This document shows, piece by piece, positions 25,748 to 35,893 of a stretch of DNA of 37,755 bases. The translations under genes were made by a program, and so were the position numbers. Where the stretch lies: positions 1 to 37,755 of the forward strand of contig JAOUKV010000028.1 in assembly GCA_029882355.1 (NCBI GenBank). Direction: 5' to 3'. The stretch is from Gammaproteobacteria bacterium. Its GTDB lineage: Bacteria > Pseudomonadota > Gammaproteobacteria > SZUA-229. The notes below the pieces were generated by a model. The model was not told the DNA's origin. It made no database searches and was given only the letters and a program-made list of their open reading frames with translations. Position 1 is the first letter of the stretch. The number at the start of each line of letters is the position of its first letter.

Positions 25748-26560
25748 TTATCCTTTGAAGAAGTCGATAGTAATGCTTGTAACGTTATCGCGGCCACCTT
25801 TCTCGATTGCCTGTTGCATTAGAGTTTGATTGGTTGTTGTGGTTGAACCATTGCCAGCGATGGACAAAATTTCTTCATCTGAGAGTTCTTTAGTTAACCC
25901 GTCAGAGCAAACAACATAGCGATCTCCGGGTAATATAGAGAGTTTTCTGTAATCCAGTATCAGATCTTTGTCGTGACCAACAGCGCGAGTGATTTTGTTT
26001 TTCTCGGGGTGGGTTTCTGCTTCTTCCGGCTTGATAATATTTTCCTTGATCATGTCATTGACCAGGCTATGGTCAGTGGTGAGCTGCTCAATATTTCCGG
26101 AACGTATGCGATAAATGCGGCTATCGCCAGCCCAGAGTGCAATGCCCTGATTATCTTTGCTGATAAGCAGTGCAATGGTGGCACCAATGATGGTGTCGCC
26201 GGTGATAGTTGATGCTTTATTGATTAGGTTTAAATTGGTCTGTTGAATAATGGCTTCTATCTTTTCAGCAGATTCTTCAATGGAGTCGCTGGGGCTGAAA
26301 AAAGCTTCAGCATCATTAACTAATGACTGGCTAGCAAAGTCTCCCGCATTATGACCACCCATGCCATCGGCGACGAACCACAGGCACTTATCATCTGAGG
26401 AGTAGAAAGAGTCTTCGTTGTGAAGGCGTTTCTTACCTACATCGGTCTGACCTTCTGACAATACTGTGAGAGGAATAATTTCATCAGGTGAAATATTATT
26501 ACCCGCTACAGAACGTAAGGTATTACAGTTTACTGATGTGATGTCTTCATCTGAAGTCAT
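25748..26560 (-). CDS. PP2C-family Ser/Thr protein phosphatase
   Basis: PP2C (PPM) phosphatases are metal-dependent and reverse Hanks-kinase phosphorylation. The signature motifs are in order: GKKRLHNEDSF, VADGMGGHNAG, GDSRIYRIR, TRAVG, VVCSDGLTKELSDEEI and GGRDNVTSI, giving the metal-binding aspartates. There is no transmembrane segment, so it is cytosolic. I start it at the ATG at 26560 (270 aa) because AAAGGA sits just upstream; an in-frame ATG at 26581 would add seven residues but has no ribosome binding site. It forms a two-gene operon with the kinase, and the pair is the standard bacterial eSTK/PP2C switch. Likely substrates are the neighbouring kinase and the FHA-cyclase, which is an inference. 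Confidence 0.93.
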   Translation of the reverse strand: MTSDEDITSVNCNTLRSVAGNNISPDEIIPLTVLSEGQTDVGKKRLHNEDSFYSSDDKCLWFVADGMGGHNAGDFASQSLVNDAEAFFSPSDSIEESAEKIEAIIQQTNLNLINKASTITGDTIIGATIALLISKDNQGIALWAGDSRIYRIRSGNIEQLTTDHSLVNDMIKENIIKPEEAETHPEKNKITRAVGHDKDLILDYRKLSILPGDRYVVCSDGLTKELSDEEILSIAGNGSTTTTNQTLMQQAIEKGGRDNVTSITIDFFKG

Positions 26561-26906
26561 TATTATTCCTTTATTTTTCATTTATTCTCGATAAAAATCG
26601 AGTCATTTATGGGGCATTTTCTGAGTCGATTGTTTAATATATGAACGAACCCAGTAATGATGAGTGACATTTAATTCATGGCTCATTTTTTAGATTGTAA
26701 ATATAACATAACACCATGAAATGTATAGCAATTAAACAGGTGTATTGACTATAAATGATAACGGAGAATGAATTTTAAGTTAATATCTCGTGACTTCCGT
26801 CAGAATAGTTAATTTGTGACTACATACATGAACAAGAAATGATCAATTCAACATAGTTTCATTATAATCTGACTTCTAAAATTAAGTTTTGGTGGGTACA
26901 TTCTTT
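26561..26906. promoter_or_regulatory. Divergent intergenic region between phosphatase/kinase operon and purT
   Basis: These 346 AT-rich bases contain no credible gene. Facing purT, a consensus TATAAT (26863-26868) lies 38 bases before the ATG; the matching -35 (TGATCA, 26840-26845, 17-base spacing) is poor. On the opposite strand, a perfect hairpin CTCGAT-AAAA-ATCGAG (26587-26602) lies about 27 bases ahead of the phosphatase start and would sit in its mRNA leader or act as an operator. I could not settle a promoter for the phosphatase operon. Confidence 0.4.
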
Positions 26907-28088
26907 ATGACACAAATAGGTACACCTTTATCATCTACAGCAACCCGGGTTCTATTTTGCGGTGGCGGAGAACTGGGTAAAGAAGTGGTGATTGAACTTC
27001 AGCGTTTAGGTGTTGAAGTGATCGTGGTTGATCGTTACCCGAATAGCCCCGCCATGCAGGTTGCGCATCGAAGCCATGTGATAAGCATGCTCGATGGTGC
27101 TGCACTACGCGCTGTGATAGAAGCTGAAAAACCAGATTTTATTGTGCCTGAAATCGAGGCGATTGCGACCGACACACTGGTCGCGCTTGAATCTGAAGGC
27201 TTTACCGTTATCCCAAGTGCCCGCGCTGCGCATTTGACCATGAATCGTGAGGGGATTCGACGCCTCGCCGCTGAAGAATTGAATATCAAAACCTCACCAT
27301 ATCGTTTTGCGTCAACACGTGCAGAGTTTGATCAGGCCGTCGAAGAGATTGGTTTGCCCTGTGTGGTTAAGCCGATTATGAGTTCATCAGGGAAAGGGCA
27401 GAGCACGATTAGGCAGTTGTCAGATATTGAAATTGCCTGGAATTATGCCCAGGAAGGCGGACGTAGCGGGGCAGGCAAAGTCATTATTGAAGGTTTTGTT
27501 GATTTTGATTATGAAATTACTCAGCTCACTGTCAGGCATGCAGGCGGTACCAGTTTTTGTGAGCCGATTGGACATGTTCAGGTTGATGGCGACTACCGTC
27601 AGTCGTGGCAGCCTCAGGCGATGAGCTCGCAGGCGCTAGCTTCAGCACGTGATATGGCCAGGAAGGTTACAGATTCACTAGGTGGTCGTGGTATTTTCGG
27701 CGTTGAGCTATTTATCAAAGGTGATGAGGTCATTTTTAGCGAAGTTTCACCCAGGCCGCACGATACCGGTATGGTGACTATGATCTCTCAGGACTTATCC
27801 CAGTTCGCTTTACATGCACGCGCTATTTTAGGTTTGCCCATTCCCAATATTCATTTTCATGGGCCATCGGCATCGAGTGTTATTCTTGCTGAAGGAGAAT
27901 CCAGGGAACCCGTGTTTAGAAACTTGGAGGCCGTGTTAGCTGAACCAAATACGCAAGTTCGGTTGTTTGGCAAACCGGAAGTGAGTGGTCGCCGGCGCAT
28001 GGGAGTTGTTCTGGCAAGAAGTGATGAAGTAGCGAAAGCACTGGAAAACGCAAAAGAGGCGTCGAAAAAAATTACCGTGCAGCTTTAA
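26907..28088 (+). CDS. purT: Formate-dependent phosphoribosylglycinamide formyltransferase (GAR transformylase 2)
   Basis: PurT makes formyl-GAR from GAR, formate and ATP, an alternative to folate-dependent PurN in purine synthesis. It is an ATP-grasp enzyme. The N terminus reads [16 protein letters not shown] and [18 protein letters not shown], close to E. coli PurT. The ATP-grasp core shows [15 protein letters not shown], and [27 protein letters not shown] carries the metal and nucleotide ligands. I chose the ATG at 26907, giving 393 aa, the normal length; upstream in-frame TTG/GTG codons would add six residues with no support. It appears monocistronic and unrelated to its neighbours. Confidence 0.96.
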   Translation: MTQIGTPLSSTATRVLFCGGGELGKEVVIELQRLGVEVIVVDRYPNSPAMQVAHRSHVISMLDGAALRAVIEAEKPDFIVPEIEAIATDTLVALESEGFTVIPSARAAHLTMNREGIRRLAAEELNIKTSPYRFASTRAEFDQAVEEIGLPCVVKPIMSSSGKGQSTIRQLSDIEIAWNYAQEGGRSGAGKVIIEGFVDFDYEITQLTVRHAGGTSFCEPIGHVQVDGDYRQSWQPQAMSSQALASARDMARKVTDSLGGRGIFGVELFIKGDEVIFSEVSPRPHDTGMVTMISQDLSQFALHARAILGLPIPNIHFHGPSASSVILAEGESREPVFRNLEAVLAEPNTQVRLFGKPEVSGRRRMGVVLARSDEVAKALENAKEASKKITVQL

Positions 28089-28181
28089 TTTGATGGCTGA
28101 TGGAACCAATGGTGTGAACAATAATCGTAGTTTAAACTGTGGTCATTGTTTTATTGAGATAACTCTGCTATTTATAAATAC

Positions 28182-28577
28182 ATGAAATTGCTGTTCAAAA
28201 AAATGTTGGTGAATATGTTGGTGTTAATGGTAGTAATGCTACCACTGCGCAATGTCTTTGCTATGCCGATGGAAATGTCGAGCAATCACTGCAAAGCTGA
28301 TGCTGTAGATGTTGAAATGGTTATGGTAGATCATGCCGGACATGATATGTCATCCACAAAATCACAGGATTCTGAATCAGATAAAAAAACAGCAGCATGT
28401 GCTTGCGGCAACCAGTGTGATGGTGATTGTGCTGGTTGTGTTCATATATCCTCGGCGATTACATTTGAATTTCTTGAACTGTCGGATTTAAAAGATATTG
28501 AAGTTGTTTCTATAATGGCGGATTCTTTGTTAACAAGAACCATTTCTCCTCCCTCAAGACCCCCGCTCACGCTCTAA
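28182..28577 (+). CDS. Small secreted Cys/His/Met-rich protein, probable metal-binding
   Basis: This 131-aa protein has an N-terminal signal peptide (basic KKMLVNMLVLMVV stretch, cleavage near VFA|MP at about residue 27). The mature part is rich in soft-metal ligands: MPMEMSSNHC, DHAGHDM and ACACGNQCDGDCAGCVH, with seven cysteines in total. The C terminus ends with SPPSRPPLTL. Position at the head of a copper/silver efflux operon and ligand composition suggest a periplasmic metal binder or sensor; the family resembles small DUF2946-like proteins seen beside such operons, but I am not sure of that assignment. The ATG at 28182 is the only good start; there is no strong ribosome binding site. 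No CusF-type chaperone is visible nearby, so it may fill that role. Confidence 0.72.
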   Translation: MKLLFKKMLVNMLVLMVVMLPLRNVFAMPMEMSSNHCKADAVDVEMVMVDHAGHDMSSTKSQDSESDKKTAACACGNQCDGDCAGCVHISSAITFEFLELSDLKDIEVVSIMADSLLTRTISPPSRPPLTL

Positions 28578-28650
28578 CCTCAACTCGAAGTGTACTATTG
28601 GTACGCAATAATCATCGATTTCGATGATGTATTTTTGATGTGGAGTATTT

Positions 28651-29958
28651 ATGATGAGCAATCATCTTCGTTGCCATAATAATGGTGATAAAAGTTATCC
28701 CGATTTTATTAAGATAAAAAATCTATGCAGACTCATGGTTCTATTTACCATGCTCGCTGTGTTTTCTAAGGTCTCGGCATTGTCTTTGTCAGAAGCTGAG
28801 AGTCTGGCTTTGGCAAATGATCCCTTGATGGAAAGTCATAAAGCAGTGGCCAGGGCATGGAATAATGATGCGGTGGCAGACAATCAACTGCCCGATCCTA
28901 AGCTCCTCATGGGGCTGTCTAATGTGCCGCTGGATAGTTTGAGTCTTTCTCAGGAACCCATGACCCAGTTTGTTTTTGGTGTACAGCAGTCTTTCCCTAA
29001 AGGTGATTCTCTGGCATTAAAACAAATACAGTCCGAGTGGCATGCTAAAGCTGAGCTGGCGCGTGCTAATGACCGGCGAGGTAAACTCAAACGAACTATA
29101 CGCGAAGATTTTTTCAACCTGTATTATCAGGTTGAAGCAGTACGCATTATTCATCGAACACGAAAATTGTTTGCGCAGTTAGTTGATATTACTGAAGCGC
29201 ATTATGCCTCCGGACGCGTTAATCAGCAGGATGTATTACGTGCTGATCTTGAATTATCACGGCTTGATGATAGAGCGATAAAAATCCAGACCGATGAAAA
29301 TGTGCTGCGCTCTAAATTGTCACAATGGCTGGGTGATGCTGCATGGCTCCCTATCGATACTGATTTCCCTAAGCTGCAAGAGTTTTCAGGCAATGAAGAT
29401 CTCAATAAATTGATAACAGAACATCCATCAATCGTGATAGAAACGGCAAAGCTTGAAGTCAGTAAGCAGGGCGTTGCTATCGTGCAACAACAATATAAAC
29501 CCGCATGGGGTTTGGGTTTGGAATATAGAAAACGGTTTGGTGAAAACCCGGATAGTAGTGAACGTACCGATATGATGGCAGCAATGGTGACCCTGGATAT
29601 TCCATTATTTACCGAAAATCGTCAGGACAAACGTGTTGCTGCCAAAGAAGAAAAAATGATGGCGGTGAAATTGGCGAGAGATGACAAGTTGCGTCAATTG
29701 AAGCAAGTCTATGATAGCAACCTGGTTAAATTAAAAGGTCTGGATGAAAGGCAGCGTAAGTATAAAGATAACTTAATCAAATCCGCAGAAGGTAATTCTA
29801 AAGCTGCAATGAAGGCTTATCAAAGTGGTGTCACTGAATTTACTAATTTAATGCGTGCGCATATCACCGAGCTGGATATTCGTTTATCTGATTTACGTGT
29901 GCGCGTAGATCGTGCATTAGCTCTGGCACAGTTGCTGTATGTAACGGGAGAAGAATAA
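28651..29958 (+). CDS. CusC-like outer-membrane efflux factor (TolC family)
   Basis: This is the outer-membrane channel of a tripartite heavy-metal efflux pump. The 435-aa protein has a signal sequence around residues 25-45 (LMVLFTMLAVFSKVSA) after an unusually long polar N terminus. It then shows the two repeats of the TolC/OEP family, long helices with heptad-like spacing, for example around YYQVEAVRIIHRTRKLFAQL and FTNLMRAHITELDIRLSDLR. PDPKLLMGLSNVPLDS is typical of metal-type OEPs. GGAG five bases before the ATG supports the start; a second in-frame ATG follows directly. The stop overlaps the next start by one base (TAATG), so translation of the pump genes is coupled. Confidence 0.88.
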   Translation: MMSNHLRCHNNGDKSYPDFIKIKNLCRLMVLFTMLAVFSKVSALSLSEAESLALANDPLMESHKAVARAWNNDAVADNQLPDPKLLMGLSNVPLDSLSLSQEPMTQFVFGVQQSFPKGDSLALKQIQSEWHAKAELARANDRRGKLKRTIREDFFNLYYQVEAVRIIHRTRKLFAQLVDITEAHYASGRVNQQDVLRADLELSRLDDRAIKIQTDENVLRSKLSQWLGDAAWLPIDTDFPKLQEFSGNEDLNKLITEHPSIVIETAKLEVSKQGVAIVQQQYKPAWGLGLEYRKRFGENPDSSERTDMMAAMVTLDIPLFTENRQDKRVAAKEEKMMAVKLARDDKLRQLKQVYDSNLVKLKGLDERQRKYKDNLIKSAEGNSKAAMKAYQSGVTEFTNLMRAHITELDIRLSDLRVRVDRALALAQLLYVTGEE

Positions 29959-31145
29959 TGAAAAATATAATTAACAGTGTGCTAGCAATCATTTTATTGT
30001 CACTGACAATAATACAAACCTCGTTGGCAGAGGAAAAAGATGTGTTGTACTGGGTGGCACCGATGGACCCTAATTACCAACGCGATAAACCGGGTAAATC
30101 ACCCATGGGCATGGAACTTGTGCCAGTTTATGCTGATGCCGCTGGTGGTGATGCAATAACGATTTCGCCTGAAGTGATTCAAAATTTAGGTGTGCGCACC
30201 AGTAAGGCTGAAATGTCCAAACTTTGGCGTGGTATTGATACTGTTGGTTACGTTGATTTTGATGAATCGAAATTAAGCCATATCCACTTACGCACCGAAG
30301 GTTGGGTTGAAAATCTTGTTGTACGTTCAGAAGGCGAGCGCGTAAATAAGGGTGATCGATTATTTGATTTTTATTCGCCCCAATTAGTCAATGCGCAGGA
30401 AGAATTTGTGCAGGCTTTGTCAGTGGGTAATAAAGGTTTGGTTTCAGCTTCCGGTGAGCGTTTATTGGCATTGGGTATTTCTAAAGACCAGATTGATGGC
30501 TTGCGTAAGACGCGAAAAGCTCGCCAGTATATTTCTGTATTCGCGCCGCAGGATGGTGTGGTTTCAACTTTGCCTGTGCGTGAAGGCATGTTCATTAAAC
30601 CCTCGATGAAAGTGATGAGTCTGGCTGATTTATCGAGTGTCTGGTTGTTGGCTGAAGTTTTTGAACGGCAGGCGGACTGGGTCTCGATGGGCGATTCTGC
30701 GCAGGTGACATTGTCGTATTTGCCGGGCAGGGAATGGCAGGGTAAGGTCGAGTATATTTATCCCAGTCTTGATCCAAAGACCAGAACACTGAAAGTCCGT
30801 TTGCGTTTTGATAATCCCGAAGAAGCTTTAAAACCAAACATGTACGCCAATGTGAAAATATACGGCGGTGCGAAAAGCAACATACTGGTTGTTCCTATGG
30901 AAGCCTTGATTCGTACTGGTCGTAATGAACGTGTCATCCTTGCTTTGGGTGAAGGTCGTTTTGAAGCGCGAACTGTGAAAGCGGGTATTGAAAGTGGTGA
31001 CTGGGTTGAAATTTCCAGTGGTCTAAAAGCAGGTGATGAAGTGGTTGTCTCCGGTCAATTTCTCATTGATTCAGAAGCCAGCATTAAAGCCAGTTTCAAG
31101 CGTATGTCTAAAGCTGATGATAAAACCGATATGGAGATGAAATAG
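29958..31145 (+). CDS. cusB: CusB-like periplasmic adaptor of metal efflux RND pump
   Basis: The membrane-fusion protein links the inner-membrane pump to the outer-membrane channel and, in CusB, delivers metal to it. After a signal peptide (residues 1-24) comes a heavy-metal-binding module, [28 protein letters not shown] (split here by charged residues, rich in Met), usual in Cus-type adaptors. The barrel-sandwich and beta-barrel domains follow, with [19 protein letters not shown] and [19 protein letters not shown]. The helical hairpin is short, as expected for Cus-type rather than drug-type adaptors. Length is 395 aa. The start overlaps the preceding stop by one base and its stop overlaps the next start, confirming an operon. 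Confidence 0.9.
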   Translation: MKNIINSVLAIILLSLTIIQTSLAEEKDVLYWVAPMDPNYQRDKPGKSPMGMELVPVYADAAGGDAITISPEVIQNLGVRTSKAEMSKLWRGIDTVGYVDFDESKLSHIHLRTEGWVENLVVRSEGERVNKGDRLFDFYSPQLVNAQEEFVQALSVGNKGLVSASGERLLALGISKDQIDGLRKTRKARQYISVFAPQDGVVSTLPVREGMFIKPSMKVMSLADLSSVWLLAEVFERQADWVSMGDSAQVTLSYLPGREWQGKVEYIYPSLDPKTRTLKVRLRFDNPEEALKPNMYANVKIYGGAKSNILVVPMEALIRTGRNERVILALGEGRFEARTVKAGIESGDWVEISSGLKAGDEVVVSGQFLIDSEASIKASFKRMSKADDKTDMEMK

Positions 31146-34100
31146 TGATTAAAGCAATAATTAGTGCTTCGATTGATAATCGCTTTATCGTTTTGTTATT
31201 AACGGTAATGTTGGTGGGTGTTGGTCTTTATTCACTCAAGCAAACACCGCTGGACGCGATTCCTGACTTATCAGATGTACAGGTCATTATCAAAACCTCG
31301 TATCCGGGACAAGCACCTCAGGTAGTTGAAGATCAGGTAACTTATCCACTCACCACAACCATGTTGTCAGTGCCCAAAGCGGTGAATGTTCGTGGTTATT
31401 CATTTTTTGGGGATTCTTATGTCTATGTGATTTTCGAGGACGGCACTGATCTTTATTGGGCGCGTTCGCGTGTGCTGGAATATATGAGTCAGGTTGCCAG
31501 TAAGCTGCCCGCTCAGGCTCGTCCTGAATTAGGTCCCGATGCTACGGGAGTCGGTTGGGTCTATGAATATGCATTACTTGATCGAACTGGTGGACATGAT
31601 TTATCCCAGTTACGTAGTTTGCAGGACTGGTTTTTGAAGTATGAACTGCAAACCGTTCACGGTGTTTCTGAAGTCGTTACTGTAGGCGGTATGGTTAAAC
31701 AATATCAGGTAGTGCTCGATCCAAATAGTTTGCGTGCTTATGGTTTGTCAGTCTCAAAAGTTAAAACTGCGATCATGCGTGGAAGTCAGGAAACGGGTGG
31801 TTCAGTCATTGAAATGGCCGAAGCTGAATACATGGTTCGCGCCACGGGCTATATTGATTCTCTGCAAGATCTGCGGCACATTCCATTGGGTGTGAATGAG
31901 CGTGGTTCACCCATCCTGCTCAAGGATGTTGCGCAAGTACGTCAGGGCCCACAACTGCGTCGCGGTATAGCCGAGTTAGATGGTGAGGGTGAAGTTGTCG
32001 GTGGCATTATCGTAATGCGGTACGGTGAAAATGCCATGACGACTATTGCCGGTGTTAAGGCAAAGTTGGATGAATTGTCCAAAGGTTTGCCCGAAGGTGT
32101 TGAGATTGTTGAAACCTATGATCGCTCGTCATTGATTGAACGTGCGGTCGATAACTTAAGTTATAAGCTGGTAGAAGAGTTTATTGTTGTTGCTCTTGTT
32201 TGTGCCCTGTTTCTTTTTCATCTGCGTTCGTCTTTGGTCATTATTGTTTCATTACCGGTGGGTATTTTAACCGCCTTTATTGTTATGGAGCGCATGGGTA
32301 TTAATGCCAATATTATGTCGTTGGGTGGCATTGCCATTGCCATTGGTGCCATGGTCGATGCCGCGATAGTGATGATTGAAAATGTACATAAACATTTTGA
32401 GAAAACAGAAGTCACCGAAGAAAATCGTTGGGAAATAATCAGGCAGGCTAGTTTGGAAGTAGGGCCACCATTGTTTTTCTCCTTGTTGATTATTACCCTG
32501 AGTTTTTTGCCAGTGTTTACACTGGAGGCTCAGGAAGGGCGTTTATTTTCGCCGCTGGCTTATACCAAAACTTTTGCCATGGCCGCTGCCGCAGGTTTGT
32601 CGATTACGCTGGTGCCAATATTGATGGGTTATTTTATTCGAGGCCACATTACGCCGGAAAAGAAAAATCCAGTAAATCGAATTTTGATTAAGCTTTATCG
32701 ACCCGCCATTGATCTGGTGATTAAAAAACCGAAACAAATATTGGCGATGAGTTTTGCCCTGGTACTGATCGGTCTCTGGCCGCTAACGCAAATCGGTTCT
32801 GAATTTATGCCTGATCTGGATGAAGGCGATTTGTTGTATATGCCGACCACCTTTCCAGCGATATCTATCGGTAAAGCACAGGAGTTATTGCAGCAGACCG
32901 ACAAATTAATCATGACGGTTCCAGAAGTGAAACGAGTTTTTGGCAAAGTGGGCAGGGCTGAGACAGCCACTGATCCCGCGCCCCTAACCATGATCGAATC
33001 GACGATCCAGTTAAAACCAAGGGATCAGTGGCGCGAAGGCATGACGCTGGAGAAATTAAAACAGGAACTGAACCAACGCATTCAAATTCCCGGATTAACT
33101 AATGCCTGGGTAATGCCGATCAAAAATCGTATCGACATGCTGGCGACGGGCATTAAAACCCCGGTGGGAATTAAAGTCGCAGGCGCTGACCTGGAGACCA
33201 TTCAAAAAATCGGCCAGGAAATTGAAGCTGTCATCCAGGATGTGCCCGGTACCGCTTCGGTATATTCCGAACGAGTCTCAGGTGGTCGTTATGTAATGGT
33301 TGATATTGACCGTCTGGCCGCAGCACGTTTTGCACTAAATATCGCCGATGTGCAGGAAGTGGTGCGACTGGCGCTGGGCGGAATGGTGGTGGCACAAACG
33401 GTCGAAGGCCTGGAGCGTTACCCCATCAATATTCGTTATCCACGCGATGTCAGAGATTCACTTGAAAAGCTGCGTAACCTGCCGATTGTCACTCCTACCG
33501 GGGCGCATATTCCGCTGGCGGAAGTTGCCGAAATTCGTATTGATGACGGCCCGGGTTTAATCAAAACAGAGAACGCACGCCTCAATGGCTGGATATATAT
33601 CGATATAGAAGGCCGTGATTTGGGGTCTTATGTAGAGCAGGCGCAACGTGCAGTGAGTGAGAATATAGAGCTGCCACCGGGTTACTCAATTTCATGGTCG
33701 GGGCAATATGAATACATGGTTAGAGCGAAAGAAAGACTCTCAACAGTTGTTCCTATCACGCTGATTATTATAGTTTTATTGCTGTACATGAACTTTAAGA
33801 ACTTTACTGAGGTTCTGATTATTATGGGCACATTGCCTCTGGCCCTGGCAGGGGGGCTATGGCTGCTGTATCTGCTGGATTACAACATGTCAGTAGCGGT
33901 AGGTGTCGGCTTTATCGCCCTCGCTGGTGTCGCAGTGGAGATCGGCGTGGTCATGCTGGTCTATCTCAACCAGGCCTACGCCCAGCATGTCAGTGATGCA
34001 GAAAAAGGCAATCAGAAATTAACGATTGAAAATATACGATCAGCCGTTATTGAGGGCGCTTTATTACGAGTTCGACCCATAATGATGACAGTTTCTGCCA

Positions 34101-34279
34101 TAATAGTGGGGTTATTGCCGATCATGCTAGGAAGCGGCACTGGTTCAGAGGTAATGCGCCGAATTGCAGCCCCTATGGTCGGTGGTATGTTAAGTGCTAC
34201 AATCCTGACCTTAGTGGTATTGCCCGCCGTGTTTTTGATATGGAAAACTCGATTATTGGTTGGTGATACGCGTAATTAG
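31145..34279 (+). CDS. cusA: CusA-like Cu(I)/Ag(I) efflux RND transporter
   Basis: This inner-membrane proton antiporter exports monovalent copper or silver from periplasm and cytoplasm. The 1044-aa protein starts at GTG overlapping the cusB stop. The N terminus ([33 protein letters not shown]) and transmembrane segment [18 protein letters not shown] are typical of heavy-metal RND pumps, with D405 matching the proton-relay Asp of E. coli CusA. Three methionines, M566 (DLLYM), M616 (APLTM) and M665 (RIDM), correspond at a constant offset of seven to the E. coli metal-binding trio M573, M623 and M672, which argues for Cu/Ag rather than Zn/Co/Cd. No regulator (CusRS) lies in the window. Confidence 0.94.
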   Translation: MIKAIISASIDNRFIVLLLTVMLVGVGLYSLKQTPLDAIPDLSDVQVIIKTSYPGQAPQVVEDQVTYPLTTTMLSVPKAVNVRGYSFFGDSYVYVIFEDGTDLYWARSRVLEYMSQVASKLPAQARPELGPDATGVGWVYEYALLDRTGGHDLSQLRSLQDWFLKYELQTVHGVSEVVTVGGMVKQYQVVLDPNSLRAYGLSVSKVKTAIMRGSQETGGSVIEMAEAEYMVRATGYIDSLQDLRHIPLGVNERGSPILLKDVAQVRQGPQLRRGIAELDGEGEVVGGIIVMRYGENAMTTIAGVKAKLDELSKGLPEGVEIVETYDRSSLIERAVDNLSYKLVEEFIVVALVCALFLFHLRSSLVIIVSLPVGILTAFIVMERMGINANIMSLGGIAIAIGAMVDAAIVMIENVHKHFEKTEVTEENRWEIIRQASLEVGPPLFFSLLIITLSFLPVFTLEAQEGRLFSPLAYTKTFAMAAAAGLSITLVPILMGYFIRGHITPEKKNPVNRILIKLYRPAIDLVIKKPKQILAMSFALVLIGLWPLTQIGSEFMPDLDEGDLLYMPTTFPAISIGKAQELLQQTDKLIMTVPEVKRVFGKVGRAETATDPAPLTMIESTIQLKPRDQWREGMTLEKLKQELNQRIQIPGLTNAWVMPIKNRIDMLATGIKTPVGIKVAGADLETIQKIGQEIEAVIQDVPGTASVYSERVSGGRYVMVDIDRLAAARFALNIADVQEVVRLALGGMVVAQTVEGLERYPINIRYPRDVRDSLEKLRNLPIVTPTGAHIPLAEVAEIRIDDGPGLIKTENARLNGWIYIDIEGRDLGSYVEQAQRAVSENIELPPGYSISWSGQYEYMVRAKERLSTVVPITLIIIVLLLYMNFKNFTEVLIIMGTLPLALAGGLWLLYLLDYNMSVAVGVGFIALAGVAVEIGVVMLVYLNQAYAQHVSDAEKGNQKLTIENIRSAVIEGALLRVRPIMMTVSAIIVGLLPIMLGSGTGSEVMRRIAAPMVGGMLSATILTLVVLPAVFLIWKTRLLVGDTRN

Positions 34280-34332
34280 AATAATAACGATAATAAAAAT
34301 AAGATAGCGAAGATTTGAAGCGGAGAGTTTAG

Positions 34333-35748
34333 ATGATTGTTCCTGTAATACTTTCGGGTGGTTCCGGTACTCGACTGTGGCCGTTATCACGGAAAATGCA
34401 TCCTAAGCAGCTTCTGCCGCTTCTCAACAAAACCACATTGCTTCAGGATACGGTTAATCGTTTTGGTAGAGCCACTGACATTGATCATGTTGTGGTCATC
34501 TGCAATGAAAGCTATCGATTTATGGTGGCCGAGCAGGTCAGAGAAACTAAAATTAAGGGTGTTGATATTATCCTCGAGCCGGTGGGTAGAAACACCGCAC
34601 CGGCGATTGCTTTAGCTGCTTTTAATGCTATCCAGGATGAACAAGACCCCACATTATTAATTCTTCCAGCCGACCATGACATCAAGGATATTGATGGATT
34701 TCTTGACGCTATAAAACTTGGCCAGAGCCAAAGTGATTCAGATAATCTGGTCACTTTTGGAATTGTTCCTGATATGCCGGAAACTGGTTACGGTTATATC
34801 AATGCCGGTGATTCAATCGCGGATAATTGTTTCTCGGTTGCCGGCTTCGTCGAGAAACCGGATAGAGCAACCGCAGAAAGTTATATCGAACAAGGCAGTT
34901 ATTACTGGAACAGCGGCATGTTTATGTTCAAAGCATCGACCTATCTTGCTGCTTTAGAGCGATTAAGACCGGACATGTTCGAAGCCTGTCAGAATGCATA
35001 TAACAAATCAGAAAGGGATATGGATTTCATTCGTATCGATGAGGCGACATTCGAAAATTGCCCGAGTGATTCCATCGATTATGCCGTGATGGAAAAAGTA
35101 GACAATGCAGTAGTGATACCCGTTGATATTGGTTGGAGTGATGTTGGTTCATGGGCAGCACTGCATGACATAGGTGATGTAGACGCAATGAACAACACCA
35201 TCATGGGTGATGTTGAAGCAGAAGCATCAAACAACTGTTACATCCGTTCAGAATCAAGATTAGTGGTAGCGCTTGGCGTCAGTGATTTAGTCATTGTGGA
35301 TACCGCAGATGCTTTACTGGTAGCGCATCGTGAACAAGTCCAGGGCATAAAAAACATTGTCGAAAAATTACATAACGATGGCCGTGACGAAGTCATGCTG
35401 CATAAAAGTGTATGTCGCCCCTGGGGATGTTATCAAGGTATCGATAGTTCCGATCGTTTTCAGGCTAAACGCATCACCGTAAAACCCGGTGCCGTATTGT
35501 CATTGCAATTGCATCACCATCGCGCAGAACACTGGGTAGTCGTCAACGGCACAGCAAAAGTCACTAAAGGCGATGATGTGTTTATTTTGTCCGAAAATGA
35601 ATCAACTTATATTCCATTGGGCGTAAAACACCGATTGGAAAATATTGGAAAAATTCCATTAGAGTTAATAGAGGTTCAAACGGGTAGTTATCTGGGTGAG
35701 GACGATATTGTGCGTTTTGATGATGTTTATGGTAGACACGGAGCCTAA
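34333..35748 (+). CDS. manC: Mannose-1-phosphate guanylyltransferase / mannose-6-phosphate isomerase
   Basis: This bifunctional enzyme makes GDP-mannose for capsule, O-antigen or exopolysaccharide. The N-terminal nucleotidyltransferase has LSGGSGTRLWPLSRKMHPKQ, EPVGRNTAPAIALAA, ILPADHDI and FVEKPDRATAESYI. The C-terminal cupin domain has the isomerase signature QLHHHRAEHWVVV. The length of 471 aa matches ManC/AlgA/CpsB. GGAGAG seven bases before the ATG supports the start. It begins 53 bases after cusA but is functionally separate and opens a polysaccharide region. The next reading frame is only a 15-codon epimerase stub, so its original partner gene seems lost. Confidence 0.95.
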   Translation: MIVPVILSGGSGTRLWPLSRKMHPKQLLPLLNKTTLLQDTVNRFGRATDIDHVVVICNESYRFMVAEQVRETKIKGVDIILEPVGRNTAPAIALAAFNAIQDEQDPTLLILPADHDIKDIDGFLDAIKLGQSQSDSDNLVTFGIVPDMPETGYGYINAGDSIADNCFSVAGFVEKPDRATAESYIEQGSYYWNSGMFMFKASTYLAALERLRPDMFEACQNAYNKSERDMDFIRIDEATFENCPSDSIDYAVMEKVDNAVVIPVDIGWSDVGSWAALHDIGDVDAMNNTIMGDVEAEASNNCYIRSESRLVVALGVSDLVIVDTADALLVAHREQVQGIKNIVEKLHNDGRDEVMLHKSVCRPWGCYQGIDSSDRFQAKRITVKPGAVLSLQLHHHRAEHWVVVNGTAKVTKGDDVFILSENESTYIPLGVKHRLENIGKIPLELIEVQTGSYLGEDDIVRFDDVYGRHGA

Positions 35749-35750
35749 GA

Positions 35751-35798
35751 GTGAAAGCGCTAGTTACTGGCGGCGCAGGCTTTAGCGGTGATAGATAA
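35751..35798 (+). pseudogene. Stub of an NAD-dependent sugar epimerase/dehydratase (first 15 codons only)
   Basis: Two bases after the manC stop, a GTG start with GGAG at 35739 opens a frame reading VKALVTGGAGFSGDR and then a stop. KALVTGGAGF is the Rossmann-fold NAD-binding N terminus of the extended SDR family (GalE, RmlB, Gmd types), normally followed by IG and some 300 more residues. Ribosome binding site, start and first residues are intact while everything after codon 11 is missing, so this is the head of a deleted gene in the manC operon. It could also be translated as a tiny peptide; I doubt function. Confidence 0.65.
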
Positions 35799-35893
35799 AG
35801 CGAAGTCATTTTTAAAATGGGAGCCATTAGTGAAATTAAATCAGGGTTTAAATTTACTTTGTAAGAGCTTATAGGGATTCAGGTAGTGTTTTT

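Noticed and set aside
6149-26560. The kinase/phosphatase/FHA set considered as part of a type VI secretion cluster
   Set aside because: No TssB/C, Hcp, VgrG, ClpV or other T6SS component is present in the window; the neighbours are two-partner secretion genes.
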